Origin: JAJRVM01 sp963700515
Lineage (GTDB): Bacteria; Planctomycetota; Planctomycetia; Pirellulales; Pirellulaceae
Assembly: GCA_963700515.1 (NCBI GenBank)
Contig: CAVOXY010000008.1
Location: forward strand, 186,001 to 250,000
DNA length: 64,000 nucleotides
Direction: 5' to 3'
Below are positions 29,872 through 39,370 of the stretch, piece by piece; the stretch's first letter is position 1, and each line of letters starts with the position of its first letter. The notes beneath the pieces were generated by a model. That model was not told the origin of the DNA and searched no databases. It was given only the letters and a program-made list of their open reading frames with translations. Made by a program: the position numbers and the translations under genes.

Positions 29872-31440
29872 ATGGGCATTGCACGCCGATTCCGATACCT
29901 CGTCGCCGTCACGTCTTTGTTGTTGTGCCTGGTCCCGCCGACCCTGCATGCTGCTGAGAATCAAGCCCTCAAAGCGGCCCTGCAAACCATTACCACCACG
30001 GAACTGGGACACCACGTCGAAGTCCTGGCCGACGATTCGTTCGAAGGACGTGAAGCCGGTAGCCGAGGTGGTCAAGCGGCCGGCGGATACCTGGTCCAGG
30101 CCCTGGAAGAAAACAGTCTTCGGCCCGCCGGAGTCGATGGTGGCTTCTACCAGACCTTTGGCCCAGGGTACCGAAACGTGCTGGGCATGATCCCCGGGAG
30201 CGATCCGAAACTCAAGCACGAGTTCATCCTGTTGGGAGCCCATTACGACCACGTCGGCTATGGTACGCCGCGCAATAGCTTTGGCCCCACCGGCCATATC
30301 CACAACGGTGCGGATGACAATGCCAGTGGCATGTCCGGTTTACTGGAAGTGATGCAGGCCTTCTCGCTGCTCGCCGAGCCACCGCGACGTTCGATCCTGT
30401 TTGCCTTCTGGGATGGCGAAGAGAAAGGAATGCTCGGCTCGAAACAGTGGGTCTCGTCCCCCACCGTGCCGCTCAAAAACGTGGTCTTCTCGTTCAATGC
30501 CGATATGATCGGGCGTCTCCGGGATCAGCACGTGGAAGTATACGGTGCGCGCACGGCGCAAGGCCTGCGCCAACTGGTGAGTCGGCAGAACATTACCTTT
30601 GGGCTGGATCTCGATTTCATTTGGGACGTCAAGCCGAACAGCGACCATTATTCGTTCTTCGAACACGAGATTCCGTTCCTCATGCTCCACACCGGTCTGC
30701 ACGACAACTATCACCGACCGAGTGATGATGCGGAATTGATCAATCGCGAAGGAATGCAGACGGTCGCTCAGCTCATGTTTCGCCTCGCCTACGAACTGGC
30801 CGACGCCGACCAGGTGCCGGCGTTCCGCACAAAATCGCGTTTTGAATCCAATTACACCCGCGCGCAGTTCGAACGCGCCGGAGCTCCTACGCCGCCCCGC
30901 CTGGGCGTCTCGTGGAGTCCAGAAGATCTCGAGTCGGGCTTGCTCGTGACTCGCGTCACGCCAGGATCCGCGGCCGACCAGGTCCGCCTCAAAACGGGGG
31001 ACCGCATCATCCGGTTCGATGGGCAGAGCGTGGAGAGCAGCGATCAGTTTCGGCTTCTCGTACTGGCGGCCGGCAGTGTCGCGCAGGCCATCGTGCAACG
31101 TCCTGACGCGGCGGAACCAGTCGAAATGCTGCTCCATCTGCCGGGCAAGCCGATACGGATCGGCGTCTCCTGGGATCAGGACCGGGCCGATCCGGCGACC
31201 GTGATCCTCACGCGAGTCGTACCCGGTTCCGCGGCCGAACAGGCAGGCTTGGCACCCAAGGATCGTGTCTACGCGGTCGAGGGACAGCCGTTTGCCGACG
31301 CCACAGAGTTCGGTCAGATGCTAACGCGCAGCAGCGGCCCACTGCAGTTACTGGTCGAACGGCAAGGTCTGCTGCGCAACGTGACTCTGCACCCGCTCGA
31401 AGATCGAGCTGCCACGCATCAGGACGCGGCCACGCATTGA
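29872..31440 (+). CDS. Secreted M28 aminopeptidase with two PDZ domains
   Basis: 522 residues from ATG 29872 (signal RRFRYLVAVTSLLLCLVP, mature from AAENQ). M28 zinc-peptidase domain with ligands His in ILLGAHYDHVGYG, Asp in NGADDNASGMSG, Glu pair in FAFWDGEEKGMLGS, Asp in SFNADMIGRL and His in HDNYHRPSDDAELI. Two PDZ domains follow (~residues 345-425 and 430-510: GLLVTRVTPGSAADQ and VILTRVVPGSAAEQAGL). The protein probably trims peptides outside the cytoplasm, with the PDZ domains binding termini or partners. Intact; the longer frame from 29620 is not part of the protein. Confidence 0.93.
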   Translation: MGIARRFRYLVAVTSLLLCLVPPTLHAAENQALKAALQTITTTELGHHVEVLADDSFEGREAGSRGGQAAGGYLVQALEENSLRPAGVDGGFYQTFGPGYRNVLGMIPGSDPKLKHEFILLGAHYDHVGYGTPRNSFGPTGHIHNGADDNASGMSGLLEVMQAFSLLAEPPRRSILFAFWDGEEKGMLGSKQWVSSPTVPLKNVVFSFNADMIGRLRDQHVEVYGARTAQGLRQLVSRQNITFGLDLDFIWDVKPNSDHYSFFEHEIPFLMLHTGLHDNYHRPSDDAELINREGMQTVAQLMFRLAYELADADQVPAFRTKSRFESNYTRAQFERAGAPTPPRLGVSWSPEDLESGLLVTRVTPGSAADQVRLKTGDRIIRFDGQSVESSDQFRLLVLAAGSVAQAIVQRPDAAEPVEMLLHLPGKPIRIGVSWDQDRADPATVILTRVVPGSAAEQAGLAPKDRVYAVEGQPFADATEFGQMLTRSSGPLQLLVERQGLLRNVTLHPLEDRAATHQDAATH

Positions 31441-31454
31441 ACCGCTGCCACCTC

Positions 31455-31805
31455 GGTGAAGTAGTGAGCGGGGTTTTGCTTCAGCACTGGCTCCGCTCGC
31501 GGTAAAGGTTTCTTGCAGTGGTCACTCGTGGCGCGGCACACGACAGTGGGACGAGTTGCTTCAGCACTGGCTCCGCTCGCGGTAAAGGTTGCCATGCCAG
31601 TCGCGTCATGCCATCGGACACCCGTCGAAGAAGTGGCACCTGCTGACTGGCTCGGCCTAACAATCCTGGCGTCCGCTGTGGGCGAGGCTTATTGCTTCAT
31701 GGTCGCGTCAGTGGCGCTCGCGGTAAAGGTTTCTTGCAGTTGGTCATGTCGTCGGCGCTCGCTCAGGAAAGTGGCACACCCGTGAAGTGGTGAGCGGGGG
31801 TTTGG
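31455..31805. repeat. Interspersed direct repeats between M28 and thiF-like genes
   Basis: A 35-bp unit (TTGCTTCAGCACTGGCTCCG, then CTCGCGGTAAAGGTT) occurs exactly at 31476-31510 and 31556-31590, 80 bp apart. A partial third copy lies at 31713-31735. The flanking motif TTCTTGCAG(T)TGGTCA follows copies 1 and 3, and GTGAAGT(A/G)GTGAGCGGGG occurs at ~31456 and ~31783. The gap has no gene. Probably a lineage repeat family. Confidence 0.8.
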
Positions 31806-31936
31806 CGAGGGAAAATCTTCCTCCCAGCACGCAGGCCTTCGACGGCCACAGCGGTCAAACCGGGGTTGGTTGTGGCCACAGACGGCGCTGCTATACTCGG
31901 AGGGCACTTGTCGGAGTCTTGGAAACGCACGGACAG

Positions 31937-32742
31937 ATGTTGGTCGGAGTTGAGTCGTTGGCAGATCAGTCAGACAGCGGGGTGAATCTCCCGCAGTTGA
32001 GCTCCCAAGAAGAGGACCGATATGCGCGGCAAATCGGGGCGGGCGTCTTATCGCGCGAGGGGCAACGGCGGCTGAAGCAATCGGTCGCGCTGGTCACTCG
32101 AGTCGGGGGCATGGGCGGTCCCGCCTCCCTCATGTTGACAATGGCCGGCGTGGGACGGGTGATTATCGCCCATGGCGGGCCACTCATCTCGCCCGACTTG
32201 AACCGCCAGATACTGGGGTCCGAGGGGGGCTTGAGCCAGCCGCGGGCGCTCAGTTCAGCGAGTATCTTCGATCGATGAACCGGTTTGTCGAGGTGGAAGT
32301 GCTGGACCACGAACCGGACGATCGGGAGGCGGACGAACTGGCTCAACGCTGTGACATCTTTCTTTCGTGCGCTCCGACATTTGCGGAACGGCTACGGCTT
32401 AATGCGGCTGCCGTCAACCACGGTATTCCCCTGATCGACGCGGCGCAGTGGGGCATGACCGGCACACTGATGGTGCTCCAACCCCACCACACCGCTTGCC
32501 TGGCTTGCGTCTATCCGACGCCGCCCCCCTTTGAAGAGCTTTTTCCCGTGGTCGGCGCTATCTCGTCTGCCATCGGTTCGTTGGCCGCACTGGAAGCCAT
32601 CAAGATCCTCTCAGGCTGCGGGTATCCCCTGTGGGGGAGACTATTAACCTACGATGGATTCCACGGCCGTACCATGGATGTGGAGTTGCGGCGGGACGAG
32701 AAATGTGTTTGTTGTGGAGTTGCCGCACGGCCGGCCGACTGA
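31937..32742 (+). CDS. ThiF/MoeB/HesA-family E1-like adenylyltransferase (one frameshift)
   Basis: Activates a ubiquitin-like sulfur carrier by C-terminal adenylation. From ATG 31937 (MLVGVESLADQSDSG): SQEEDRYARQIGAGVLSREG, nucleotide-binding loop RVGGMGGPASLMLTMAGVG, then SPDLNRQILGSEGGLSQPRA. One frame change near 32240 leads to QFSEYLRSMNRFVEVEVLDH, DIFLSCAPTFAERLRLN, IPLIDAAQWGMTGTLMV and two zinc-type Cys pairs (CLAC and CVCC). About 268 residues after correction. The carrier gene follows 15 bp downstream, so thiamine, molybdopterin or cysteine sulfur transfer is likely. Confidence 0.85.
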
Positions 32743-32757
32743 GAGGACGAAGGCCAG

Positions 32758-33018
32758 ATGAAACTGCAATTGACCCTGATGGGACGCAGCTACGACGCGT
32801 CCGCCGCTTTGCCGAACGAGTTGGAATTGACAGCCGATGCGCGCATCGATGACGCTCTGCACGCGGTGGCGCGGCTTCTGCCCGAGGGCGAATCGCTGTC
32901 CCCCAGTTGCCTGGTGACGCTCAACGGAAAACACCTCGGCAATGTCGGTCGGCATGACAACGCCCTACTTCGTGAACAGGACGAACTGGTGCTAATCGCT
33001 CCGGTCGCAGGCGGCTAG
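32758..33018 (+). CDS. ThiS/MoaD-like ubiquitin-fold sulfur carrier
   Basis: 86 residues: beta-grasp pattern MKLQLTLMGRSYDASAAL, LVTLNGKHLGNVG, DNALLREQDELVLIAPVAGG. It ends exactly in Gly-Gly with nothing after it, the site that is adenylated and thiocarboxylated by an E1 partner. It lies directly downstream of the ThiF-like gene, as a two-gene unit. ThiS versus MoaD cannot be decided. Intact. Confidence 0.88.
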   Translation: MKLQLTLMGRSYDASAALPNELELTADARIDDALHAVARLLPEGESLSPSCLVTLNGKHLGNVGRHDNALLREQDELVLIAPVAGG

Positions 33019-33210
33019 GCACGCGGGCCACACGTCACCAACATCCCCGGACAGAAAGACAGGCGGCGGGAAGCTCGGGATAGAGCGCCGCGCATCGTCC
33101 GCTGAAGGCGGGCAGCGGGTTCTCGGTGAGGGCCGGTCGCTCGCCGCGGAATCCGCGGTCCACGGCACCGATTCCTCTCCCGGAGAGCCGCGAGGGGTCG
33201 CCGCGCGGAA

Positions 33211-35370
33211 TCAGTCGGGGGACGACTTCATGCCGCTCTGCGAATTCCACGCCATGTCTGGTTGCGTCGGTGCGGCTTCTTTGGCTGCGTCGGGTTCCTC
33301 GGGGCTACAACCTTGACCGCTGCCAGCCGCTCCCCCGCTGTTGATTTTGACCATAATTCCCTGAATCGTCACTCCGGCCGGACCAATATCGACGAACCCG
33401 CCGGGCCCGATGAGCGAAAGCTGCATGCCGGCTTCAATAATGACCTTCATGCCTCCCTTCAAGTGGATTTCGTTGACGGCACCCGACTCGGCGGCGATAT
33501 TGCCACCCGACTTGATCTGCACATCGCCGCCAACCGACTGCGACAGGCCCTCGCCGATCTTCTCACGGCGTGCACCGCCGATCGTCAAGTCACTCCCCTC
33601 GCCGATACTCTCCGTCTTCTTTTTCTCAATATAGATGTCGACATTACCGCCATCATCGGCCTCACCGTTGCCGACCAGCAGCATGGCGTTGCCTTCGACG
33701 TGCGAGATCTCATGGCGTTTCACGTTGAGGTGCTGGTCCTGGTAGATCATCGTCCGGCGGTCGCCACCTTTATCGCCATCCTTTTCCCAACCGATAATCT
33801 CATGCGTGTGGCCGAAAGTGCGGGCTTTCGAGTCGTTCCGGACGCGCACATCCAGGTCTTTTTGCGCATGCAAGTAGAGCCGTTCTTCATCTTTCTTGTC
33901 TTCGAACAGCACCTCGTTGTAGCCGTCTCCCCCCTTCGTCGAATTCGTCTTGATATACGACTTTGTCATTTCATCCGGAAGTGGGTAATGCGGCATCTGC
34001 TCGGCATTGTAGACGCCGCCGACAATGAGTGGTCGATCAGGGTCACCTTCGAGGAAATCGACCACGACTTCCTGACCGATGCGGGGAAGGGAAAAGAACC
34101 CCCACTTCTTTCCCGCCATGTTGTGGGCGACTCGAATCCAACAGGAGCTTTCTTCGTTCTTCTTTCCCTCGCGATCCCAATGGAATTGCACCTTCACGCG
34201 TCCATATTTGTCACAATAGATCTCCTCCCCGCTAGGGCCCACGACCACTGCGGTTTGGATGCCCGAGACAATCGGTTTGGGGGTCGTGCGGGCTGGCCGG
34301 AAGACGACGTCGGACGGGATGCAAGTGAAGCTGTTCGTGTATTCCAGCGTCGGTACCCCGCTGCCGGTCCCGTACGAGACACCGCTCGCCGAGTGCTGGA
34401 TGGACGAGATGACGTAGGATTTATTCTCCTCGGCCGTGCAGCTGTGCTTGGTCAATTTGAACTTCCCGCCGGGGCTGAAGGAGCGGCAGGTACTGGTGCC
34501 ACGCACGGAATCGTAAGCAACTTCCTCTTCTTCCATGCGGTACTTGGTTTCCTGACCGCCGTGCTCCTTGTCGAGATATTCGCCGGGATAGTCATAGATC
34601 TCGTATTTGCTTGCCTCCGACAACTTGACTTTCGTCGAGCTATTCGTCATCAGGCTCTTGCTGGGTGTCTCAAAGTTATAGTCGGTTTGAGCCCAACGCC
34701 CGGAGACGAAGGCGTATTGGTGTTCCCAGGACGTGATGTGATCTGTGACGGCCGATGAGCCCTCCGAAAGTGGGCATTCGACTTCCTTTTCAGGAAGGTC
34801 CTTGTAGGCCGCCGCTTGATCAGCGAGCATCAAGGTGTGCTTGCCGTCCTCGTGCTTGAAATAGCAAAAGATCCCTTCCTGTTCCATCAAACGGGACACA
34901 AAATTGAAGTCGGTCTCGCGGTATTGGACGCTATAATCGTGCTTGTCATGACTCTGTTTGATCTCCGACAGATCATAATCCGAGAAGCCGAGGTCTTGAA
35001 AAATCTTCTCGATCATCTCCGGGACCGTCTTGTCCTGGAAAATGCGGCAGTCGGCCGTCTGCGTCAGAAACCAGAGCCAGGGGACCATTTCGGCACGAAA
35101 TGTCGTCACATCACCTTCGCCATAGTCGGCGACGAATCGGCAAATGTGGCCGTTCAGATACCGTTTGTCGCTGTCCGACAATGCCACGGTAATCGTCACG
35201 TTTTTGCCGACGATTTGTGTGGCATCAATGGACGGCTCAGTCGATGTCAGCTCCAGCTCATAGGAAAATAGCCGCGACATCTCTTCGCGGCCACTGAAAG
35301 CGGTTAAGGCCAGCGCCTCGCCAAGCGGCGTTTTGATCGAGATGAAGCGAGTCGATTGATTAAGTGCCAT
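33211..35370 (-). CDS. vgrG: VgrG spike protein (TssI)
   Basis: 719 residues, intact. Type VI spike: gp27-like part (TPLGEALALTAFSGREEMSR, VTTFRAEMVPWLWFLTQTAD, SVQYRETDFNFVSRLMEQEG), gp5 OB-fold (EIYCDKYGRVKVQFHWDREG, SSCWIRVAHNMAGKKWGFFS, RIGQEVVVDFLEGDPDRP) and a beta-helix with repeated Gly/Ile patterns. The tail is short and acidic with no toxin domain visible, so effectors would bind separately, through PAAR or adaptors. It lies downstream of hcp and clpV on the same strand. A homologue opens at 62871. Confidence 0.96.
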   Translation of the reverse strand: MALNQSTRFISIKTPLGEALALTAFSGREEMSRLFSYELELTSTEPSIDATQIVGKNVTITVALSDSDKRYLNGHICRFVADYGEGDVTTFRAEMVPWLWFLTQTADCRIFQDKTVPEMIEKIFQDLGFSDYDLSEIKQSHDKHDYSVQYRETDFNFVSRLMEQEGIFCYFKHEDGKHTLMLADQAAAYKDLPEKEVECPLSEGSSAVTDHITSWEHQYAFVSGRWAQTDYNFETPSKSLMTNSSTKVKLSEASKYEIYDYPGEYLDKEHGGQETKYRMEEEEVAYDSVRGTSTCRSFSPGGKFKLTKHSCTAEENKSYVISSIQHSASGVSYGTGSGVPTLEYTNSFTCIPSDVVFRPARTTPKPIVSGIQTAVVVGPSGEEIYCDKYGRVKVQFHWDREGKKNEESSCWIRVAHNMAGKKWGFFSLPRIGQEVVVDFLEGDPDRPLIVGGVYNAEQMPHYPLPDEMTKSYIKTNSTKGGDGYNEVLFEDKKDEERLYLHAQKDLDVRVRNDSKARTFGHTHEIIGWEKDGDKGGDRRTMIYQDQHLNVKRHEISHVEGNAMLLVGNGEADDGGNVDIYIEKKKTESIGEGSDLTIGGARREKIGEGLSQSVGGDVQIKSGGNIAAESGAVNEIHLKGGMKVIIEAGMQLSLIGPGGFVDIGPAGVTIQGIMVKINSGGAAGSGQGCSPEEPDAAKEAAPTQPDMAWNSQSGMKSSPD

Positions 35371-35653
35371 GGAAGGCCCTTCCGCTCAGCGCCCCGAGCA
35401 CGACCATGATCATGAGTGCCTTCTCGCCACCAATTTCACAACCACGGGCAGTAGAAATTTCGATTCCAGTTGAGTCCATGCAGATCCTCGAGCCGTGCCC
35501 GCGGCAGACACCAAGTCGCGCGTTGAGCGTGGCGATGTCCAGACCCCCTTGGCCGGAAGTGGTTTCACCGGCACGCCGCAACGCGGCGGCACCGAGGGAT
35601 GCCGCCGCGTCGGACAGTGATCGAAACCGGGTAAGGTCGAGCGAGGGGCCGTT
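35360..35653 (-). CDS. Possible small protein between hcp and vgrG
   Basis: One frame is open across the whole hcp-vgrG spacer and overlaps the first codons of vgrG. Readable parts: FRSLSDAAASLGAAALRRAG, RLGVCRGHGSRICMDSTGIE, GGEKALMIMVVLGALSGRAF. There is no ATG at its start; a TTG at 35581 would give 73 residues. Position between tube and spike genes would suit an adaptor, but coding is unproven. Confidence 0.3.
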   Translation of the reverse strand, partial: NGPSLDLTRFRSLSDAAASLGAAALRRAGETTSGQGGLDIATLNARLGVCRGHGSRICMDSTGIEISTARGCEIGGEKALMIMVVLGALSGRAFHGT

Positions 35654-36133
35654 CTAGGCCTTGCCTTCTTCCACCTTCCAGGTGTATTCGACATTGCCCT
35701 TCTTCTTGCCCTGGCTGTCCGTTTCCGTGTAGGTCACCTTGATCTCTTCGAAATTCAAGGAGACGTCTGCCACCGGGACCTGATCTGCCTGTGTGTGGCC
35801 AGAAATATTGTAATTGACCACCTGTACGTTCTTCAGCTCATAGGCGTAGTACGTCACGCGTCCAGCGTCGGTGTACGAGGCCGTACAATGGATCTCGACC
35901 TTTGGGAACACCTTGCCCTTGCAGACCGCTTCCGCCAGCTTGGGGTCCGCTTTGTCAATTTCCTTGGTGATCATGATGTCCTCCAGCACGACGTCGCCGC
36001 GACGACGTGTCGCACCGGTGCCAGTGCCCGGCTTGTGGATCGCCTGGCTGAAGGAGGAGAGGTCGCTCCAACCCTTGTGCTTGTCGTCCTGAGCTTCGCC
36101 ATCCACGCCATCGAATTTGATATAACCAGCCAT
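35654..36133 (-). CDS. hcp: Hcp tube protein (TssD)
   Basis: 159 residues from ATG 36133 (MAGYIKFDGVDGEAQDDKHK) with ribosome site GGAGGG just upstream. Hcp features: GWSDLSSFSQAIHKPGTGTG, DVVLEDIMITKEIDKADPKL, VEIHCTASYTDAGRVTYYAY and SLNFEEIKVTYTE. It forms the stacked hexameric rings of the secretion tube. A T-rich stretch in the 140-bp gap after clpV may end clpV transcripts and separate the abundant hcp message. Confidence 0.95.
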   Translation of the reverse strand: MAGYIKFDGVDGEAQDDKHKGWSDLSSFSQAIHKPGTGTGATRRRGDVVLEDIMITKEIDKADPKLAEAVCKGKVFPKVEIHCTASYTDAGRVTYYAYELKNVQVVNYNISGHTQADQVPVADVSLNFEEIKVTYTETDSQGKKKGNVEYTWKVEEGKA

Positions 36134-36272
36134 CACACCCTCCGCAAAACTGAGAAATGATTGTCACGAAACACACTTGTGTTGTTTTGTCACTCCTATT
36201 CTCGTGAGCTGCGGGAAGGAGTTGCTTCGTTTCGGGAAAAAAGGGGAAAAAACCAAAAATCGCCCGCCAAAG

Positions 36273-38996
36273 TCATTGGATCGTATAAACGAACTGCCCC
36301 TCATCACCGACGGATACCTCTACGGTGTCAATCGCCTGCCCCTCGGCAATGCGCGCCAGAAACTCCGCCGACAATTGCGGCAAGAGGGTGCCGGTCAGAA
36401 TGTGATCCACATTTCGAGCCCCCGTGTCCACTTCCGTGCAGCGGCTGGCGATCGTGTCGACCAGCTCGTCGGTGTAACGGAGCTGTGCTCGATAATGCTG
36501 CGTCACTCGCGACACGATCTTCCCGAGCTTGAGGCGGATGATCTGTTTCATGACATCGTCATCCAACGGATAGTAGGGGACCACCAGTAATCGACCGAGG
36601 AACGCGGGCTTGAACGTCTTCAGCAGCTCAGGGAAGAGGGCCTGCACAAACGATTCCGGCTCCGGCCGGGTTTCCGGGTCGGCGCAAATGCTCTTGATCA
36701 CCTCCGTGCCGGCGTTCGTCGTCATGAGGATCACGGTGTTCTTGAAATCAATGTCGCGGCCTTCGCCATCCTTCATCGTCCCCTTGTCGAACACCTGGTA
36801 AAAGATGTCTTGAACGCCTGTGTGCGCCTTTTCCATTTCATCGAGCAAAATGACGCTATAGGGTTTGCGCCGCACCGCTTCTGTCAGGACTCCCCCTTCG
36901 CCATATCCGACGTATCCGGGCGGGGAACCCATCAGCAGCGAGACTTTGTGTTCTTCCTTGAACTCGGACATGTTGATGACCGTCATATTCTGTTCGCCAC
37001 CATAGAGCAGGTTGGCCAGGGAGATGGCCGTCTCGGTCTTGCCCACGCCGCTGGTGCCCGCGAGTAGGAAAACGCCGATGGGGCTGCGTGGATCGGCCAG
37101 CTGCGCACGGGAGGTTCGGATCCGTTGGGAAATGGCATCCAGGGCATGCGACTGGCCAACGATCGACTTTTCCATCAGGTTTCGCAGGGAGAGGATCGTC
37201 TTGACTTCATTCGAGACCATCCTTCCCACGGGGATGCCGGTCCAGGCTGCCACCGTCTCGGCGATGGCCTGCGCGTCGACGCAGGGGTGGATCAGCGGGT
37301 TCTCACCTTGGAGGGCATGGAGTTCCCCTTCTTTCTGGGCCAACTGCTGGAGCAAGGCAGTGCGTTGTTCCCCGGTTAACTTCACCTCAGCCGGCGCAGA
37401 GGCCGTGGCGGCATTAGCCGCATTCTGTGCCTGGGCCGTTTTCTTCGCGGTGTCCTGGTCTTGCTTGCCTTGCGGGGACTCCAGTTGGGCTCGCATCTCA
37501 CGAATCTGGCCGACCAATTCCTTTTCGGACTCCCAGCGTATCATTAGGTCCGCCAGCTCCTTTTCGGTGGCGACCAACTGACTTTCCAGTTCCGTGATCG
37601 TTTCGGCGTTGTCCGCGCCGGTTTGCGCCTCCCGCTGCAGAATCCCCAGCATGACGTTCTGTTGTTCGATGCGGCGGCGGCAGTCTTCAATCGATGGTGG
37701 TGTCGAAGACTGGCTCAATGCAATGCGAGCACAGGTGGTATCGAGTAAGCTGACCGACTTATCGGGCAGCTGGCGTCCCGAAATATACCGTTTGGAGAGA
37801 CGCACCGCGTCCACGACCGCTTCATTAAGAATCCGAACCTGATGGTGGTTCTCCAACGTGGCGACCAGCCCCCGCATCATCTCCACCGCCGATGCCTCGC
37901 CAGGTTCGTCAATCTTCACTACTTGGAAGCGGCGTGCCAACGCGGCGTCGCGCTCGAAATACTTCTTGTATTCCGCCCACGTCGTGGCCGCAATCGTCCT
38001 CAACTCGCCGCGTGCAAGAGCTGGTTTCAGCAGATTGGCCGCGTCGGTCTGTCCTGCCTGCCCCCCTGCGCCAATCATCGTATGGGCTTCGTCAATAAAG
38101 AGGATGATCGGTGTCAGGGAACTCTTGACTTCAGATATCACCGATTTCAAACGGTTTTCAAATTCACCTTTCATGCCCGCTCCGGCCTGGAGCAGGCCGA
38201 GATCGAGCGTGCGAACCGCTACGTTTTGCAGGGGAGGCGGTATGTCCCCGGCAGCGATCCGCAGCGCGAAGCCCTCTACGACCGCTGTCTTGCCGACACC
38301 GGCTTCGCCCGTGAGGATCGGATTGTTCTGTCGCCGCCTCGTCAAAATGTCGACGATCTGCCGGATCTCCTGGTCACGTCCCAGCACCGGATCGATTTCG
38401 CCGGCACGCGCACGCGCCGTCAAATCAACCGTGTACTGGTCGAGCGCCGGGGTCTTGCCGCCCACCGCGGCCCGCCCTGGCGGGGATACCGATTTGCCGC
38501 TATCCGACGGCAGATCCGCTTCGCCACTGTTGGCCACCAGTGTCGGCAGCTCCTGTATCAATTTCTCTCCCGAAATCTTGTCGAATTCGTCGGAAATACC
38601 CGCCGCTAGTCGCACCAGAGAGTCTTTGGTCAGCAGCGCCGCCAGCAAATGCCCCGTCCGGACCGCGCGATCCCCAAACTCGACAGAACCCAACAACCAA
38701 GCGTCCCGCACTAATTCGATTAAGTCCGGACTCAGCCCGGGAGTTCGAGCGTTGCCGGTTTTGAATGAGTCGATCTCCGAAATCAGATCGCCTGCTAGTC
38801 GCGACTCATCCACCCCATAGTGCTTGAGCAGAATATGGATGTCCGTGTTGGACGTATCCAGCAACTTGGACAGCCAATGCTCAATCTCGATATTGTGATT
38901 CGTGCGTGAGACACACAAACCGGCAGCCGCTTCCAGAGCATTGCGGCAGGTGTCGTTGAGTTTGCCAATCAACGGCTGCAAACTGAGTGAAGTCAT
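36273..38996 (-). CDS. clpV: ClpV AAA+ ATPase (TssH)
   Basis: 907 residues from ATG 38996; an upstream extension to 39047 is unlikely. N-domain from MTSLSLQPLIGKLNDTCRN. First AAA+: Walker A GEAGVGKTAVV, Walker B IILFIDEAHTMIG. Coiled middle domain ~residues 425-555. Second AAA+: Walker A GTSGVGKTETA, Walker B VILLDEMEKAH, with the pore loop region GYVGYGEGG. It disassembles contracted TssB/C sheaths for reuse. Intact, and followed by hcp and vgrG on the same strand. Confidence 0.96.
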   Translation of the reverse strand: MTSLSLQPLIGKLNDTCRNALEAAAGLCVSRTNHNIEIEHWLSKLLDTSNTDIHILLKHYGVDESRLAGDLISEIDSFKTGNARTPGLSPDLIELVRDAWLLGSVEFGDRAVRTGHLLAALLTKDSLVRLAAGISDEFDKISGEKLIQELPTLVANSGEADLPSDSGKSVSPPGRAAVGGKTPALDQYTVDLTARARAGEIDPVLGRDQEIRQIVDILTRRRQNNPILTGEAGVGKTAVVEGFALRIAAGDIPPPLQNVAVRTLDLGLLQAGAGMKGEFENRLKSVISEVKSSLTPIILFIDEAHTMIGAGGQAGQTDAANLLKPALARGELRTIAATTWAEYKKYFERDAALARRFQVVKIDEPGEASAVEMMRGLVATLENHHQVRILNEAVVDAVRLSKRYISGRQLPDKSVSLLDTTCARIALSQSSTPPSIEDCRRRIEQQNVMLGILQREAQTGADNAETITELESQLVATEKELADLMIRWESEKELVGQIREMRAQLESPQGKQDQDTAKKTAQAQNAANAATASAPAEVKLTGEQRTALLQQLAQKEGELHALQGENPLIHPCVDAQAIAETVAAWTGIPVGRMVSNEVKTILSLRNLMEKSIVGQSHALDAISQRIRTSRAQLADPRSPIGVFLLAGTSGVGKTETAISLANLLYGGEQNMTVINMSEFKEEHKVSLLMGSPPGYVGYGEGGVLTEAVRRKPYSVILLDEMEKAHTGVQDIFYQVFDKGTMKDGEGRDIDFKNTVILMTTNAGTEVIKSICADPETRPEPESFVQALFPELLKTFKPAFLGRLLVVPYYPLDDDVMKQIIRLKLGKIVSRVTQHYRAQLRYTDELVDTIASRCTEVDTGARNVDHILTGTLLPQLSAEFLARIAEGQAIDTVEVSVGDEGQFVYTIQ

Positions 38997-39282
38997 CACA
39001 ACGCCTTTCCAATTTCTGAAAGGGAAACGAAGCCGTGCGCAGGCCACGGCTGCGCGGATCGGGGACGTCGCAAACTGCGGCCACGGCGATTTGTCACACG
39101 CTGACCACCGGTGTACGAGTGGGCTTCAAAATAGCACGGATGGCGGGAGCTATCCCAGCCACCGTATGGGGGTATTGTACGCATTTCGAGCCCATATTCT
39201 ATGTGCACTGGGGACTTTTTTGCCCGCCAGCCCGTCTTTGGCTGGGCGAACCGCGCCGCCGAAGCCTGAGGAGCATTTTGGA

Positions 39283-39370
39283 GTCGAGAAAAGTGGGATG
39301 CAAGCTCGTAGCTGAAGGCGCGTAGACTTTGGGGGCCGACCAAATCCGTCCGAATTCTGGCGACTTCGGC
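39283..39370 (+). repeat. Interspersed repeat, left arm of inverted pair
   Basis: GTCGAGAAAAGTGGGATGCA, AGCTCGTAGCTGAAGGCGCG and, after a few bases, GGCCGACC plus CGAATTCTGGCGA match the reverse complement of 40680-40765 with modest changes. The two arms flank the Cys-rich gene in opposite orientation. Confidence 0.65.

Noticed and set aside
33262..34758. 498-codon open frame opposite vgrG
   Set aside because: Mirror of VgrG codons with no family features or ribosome site; shadow of a GC-rich gene.
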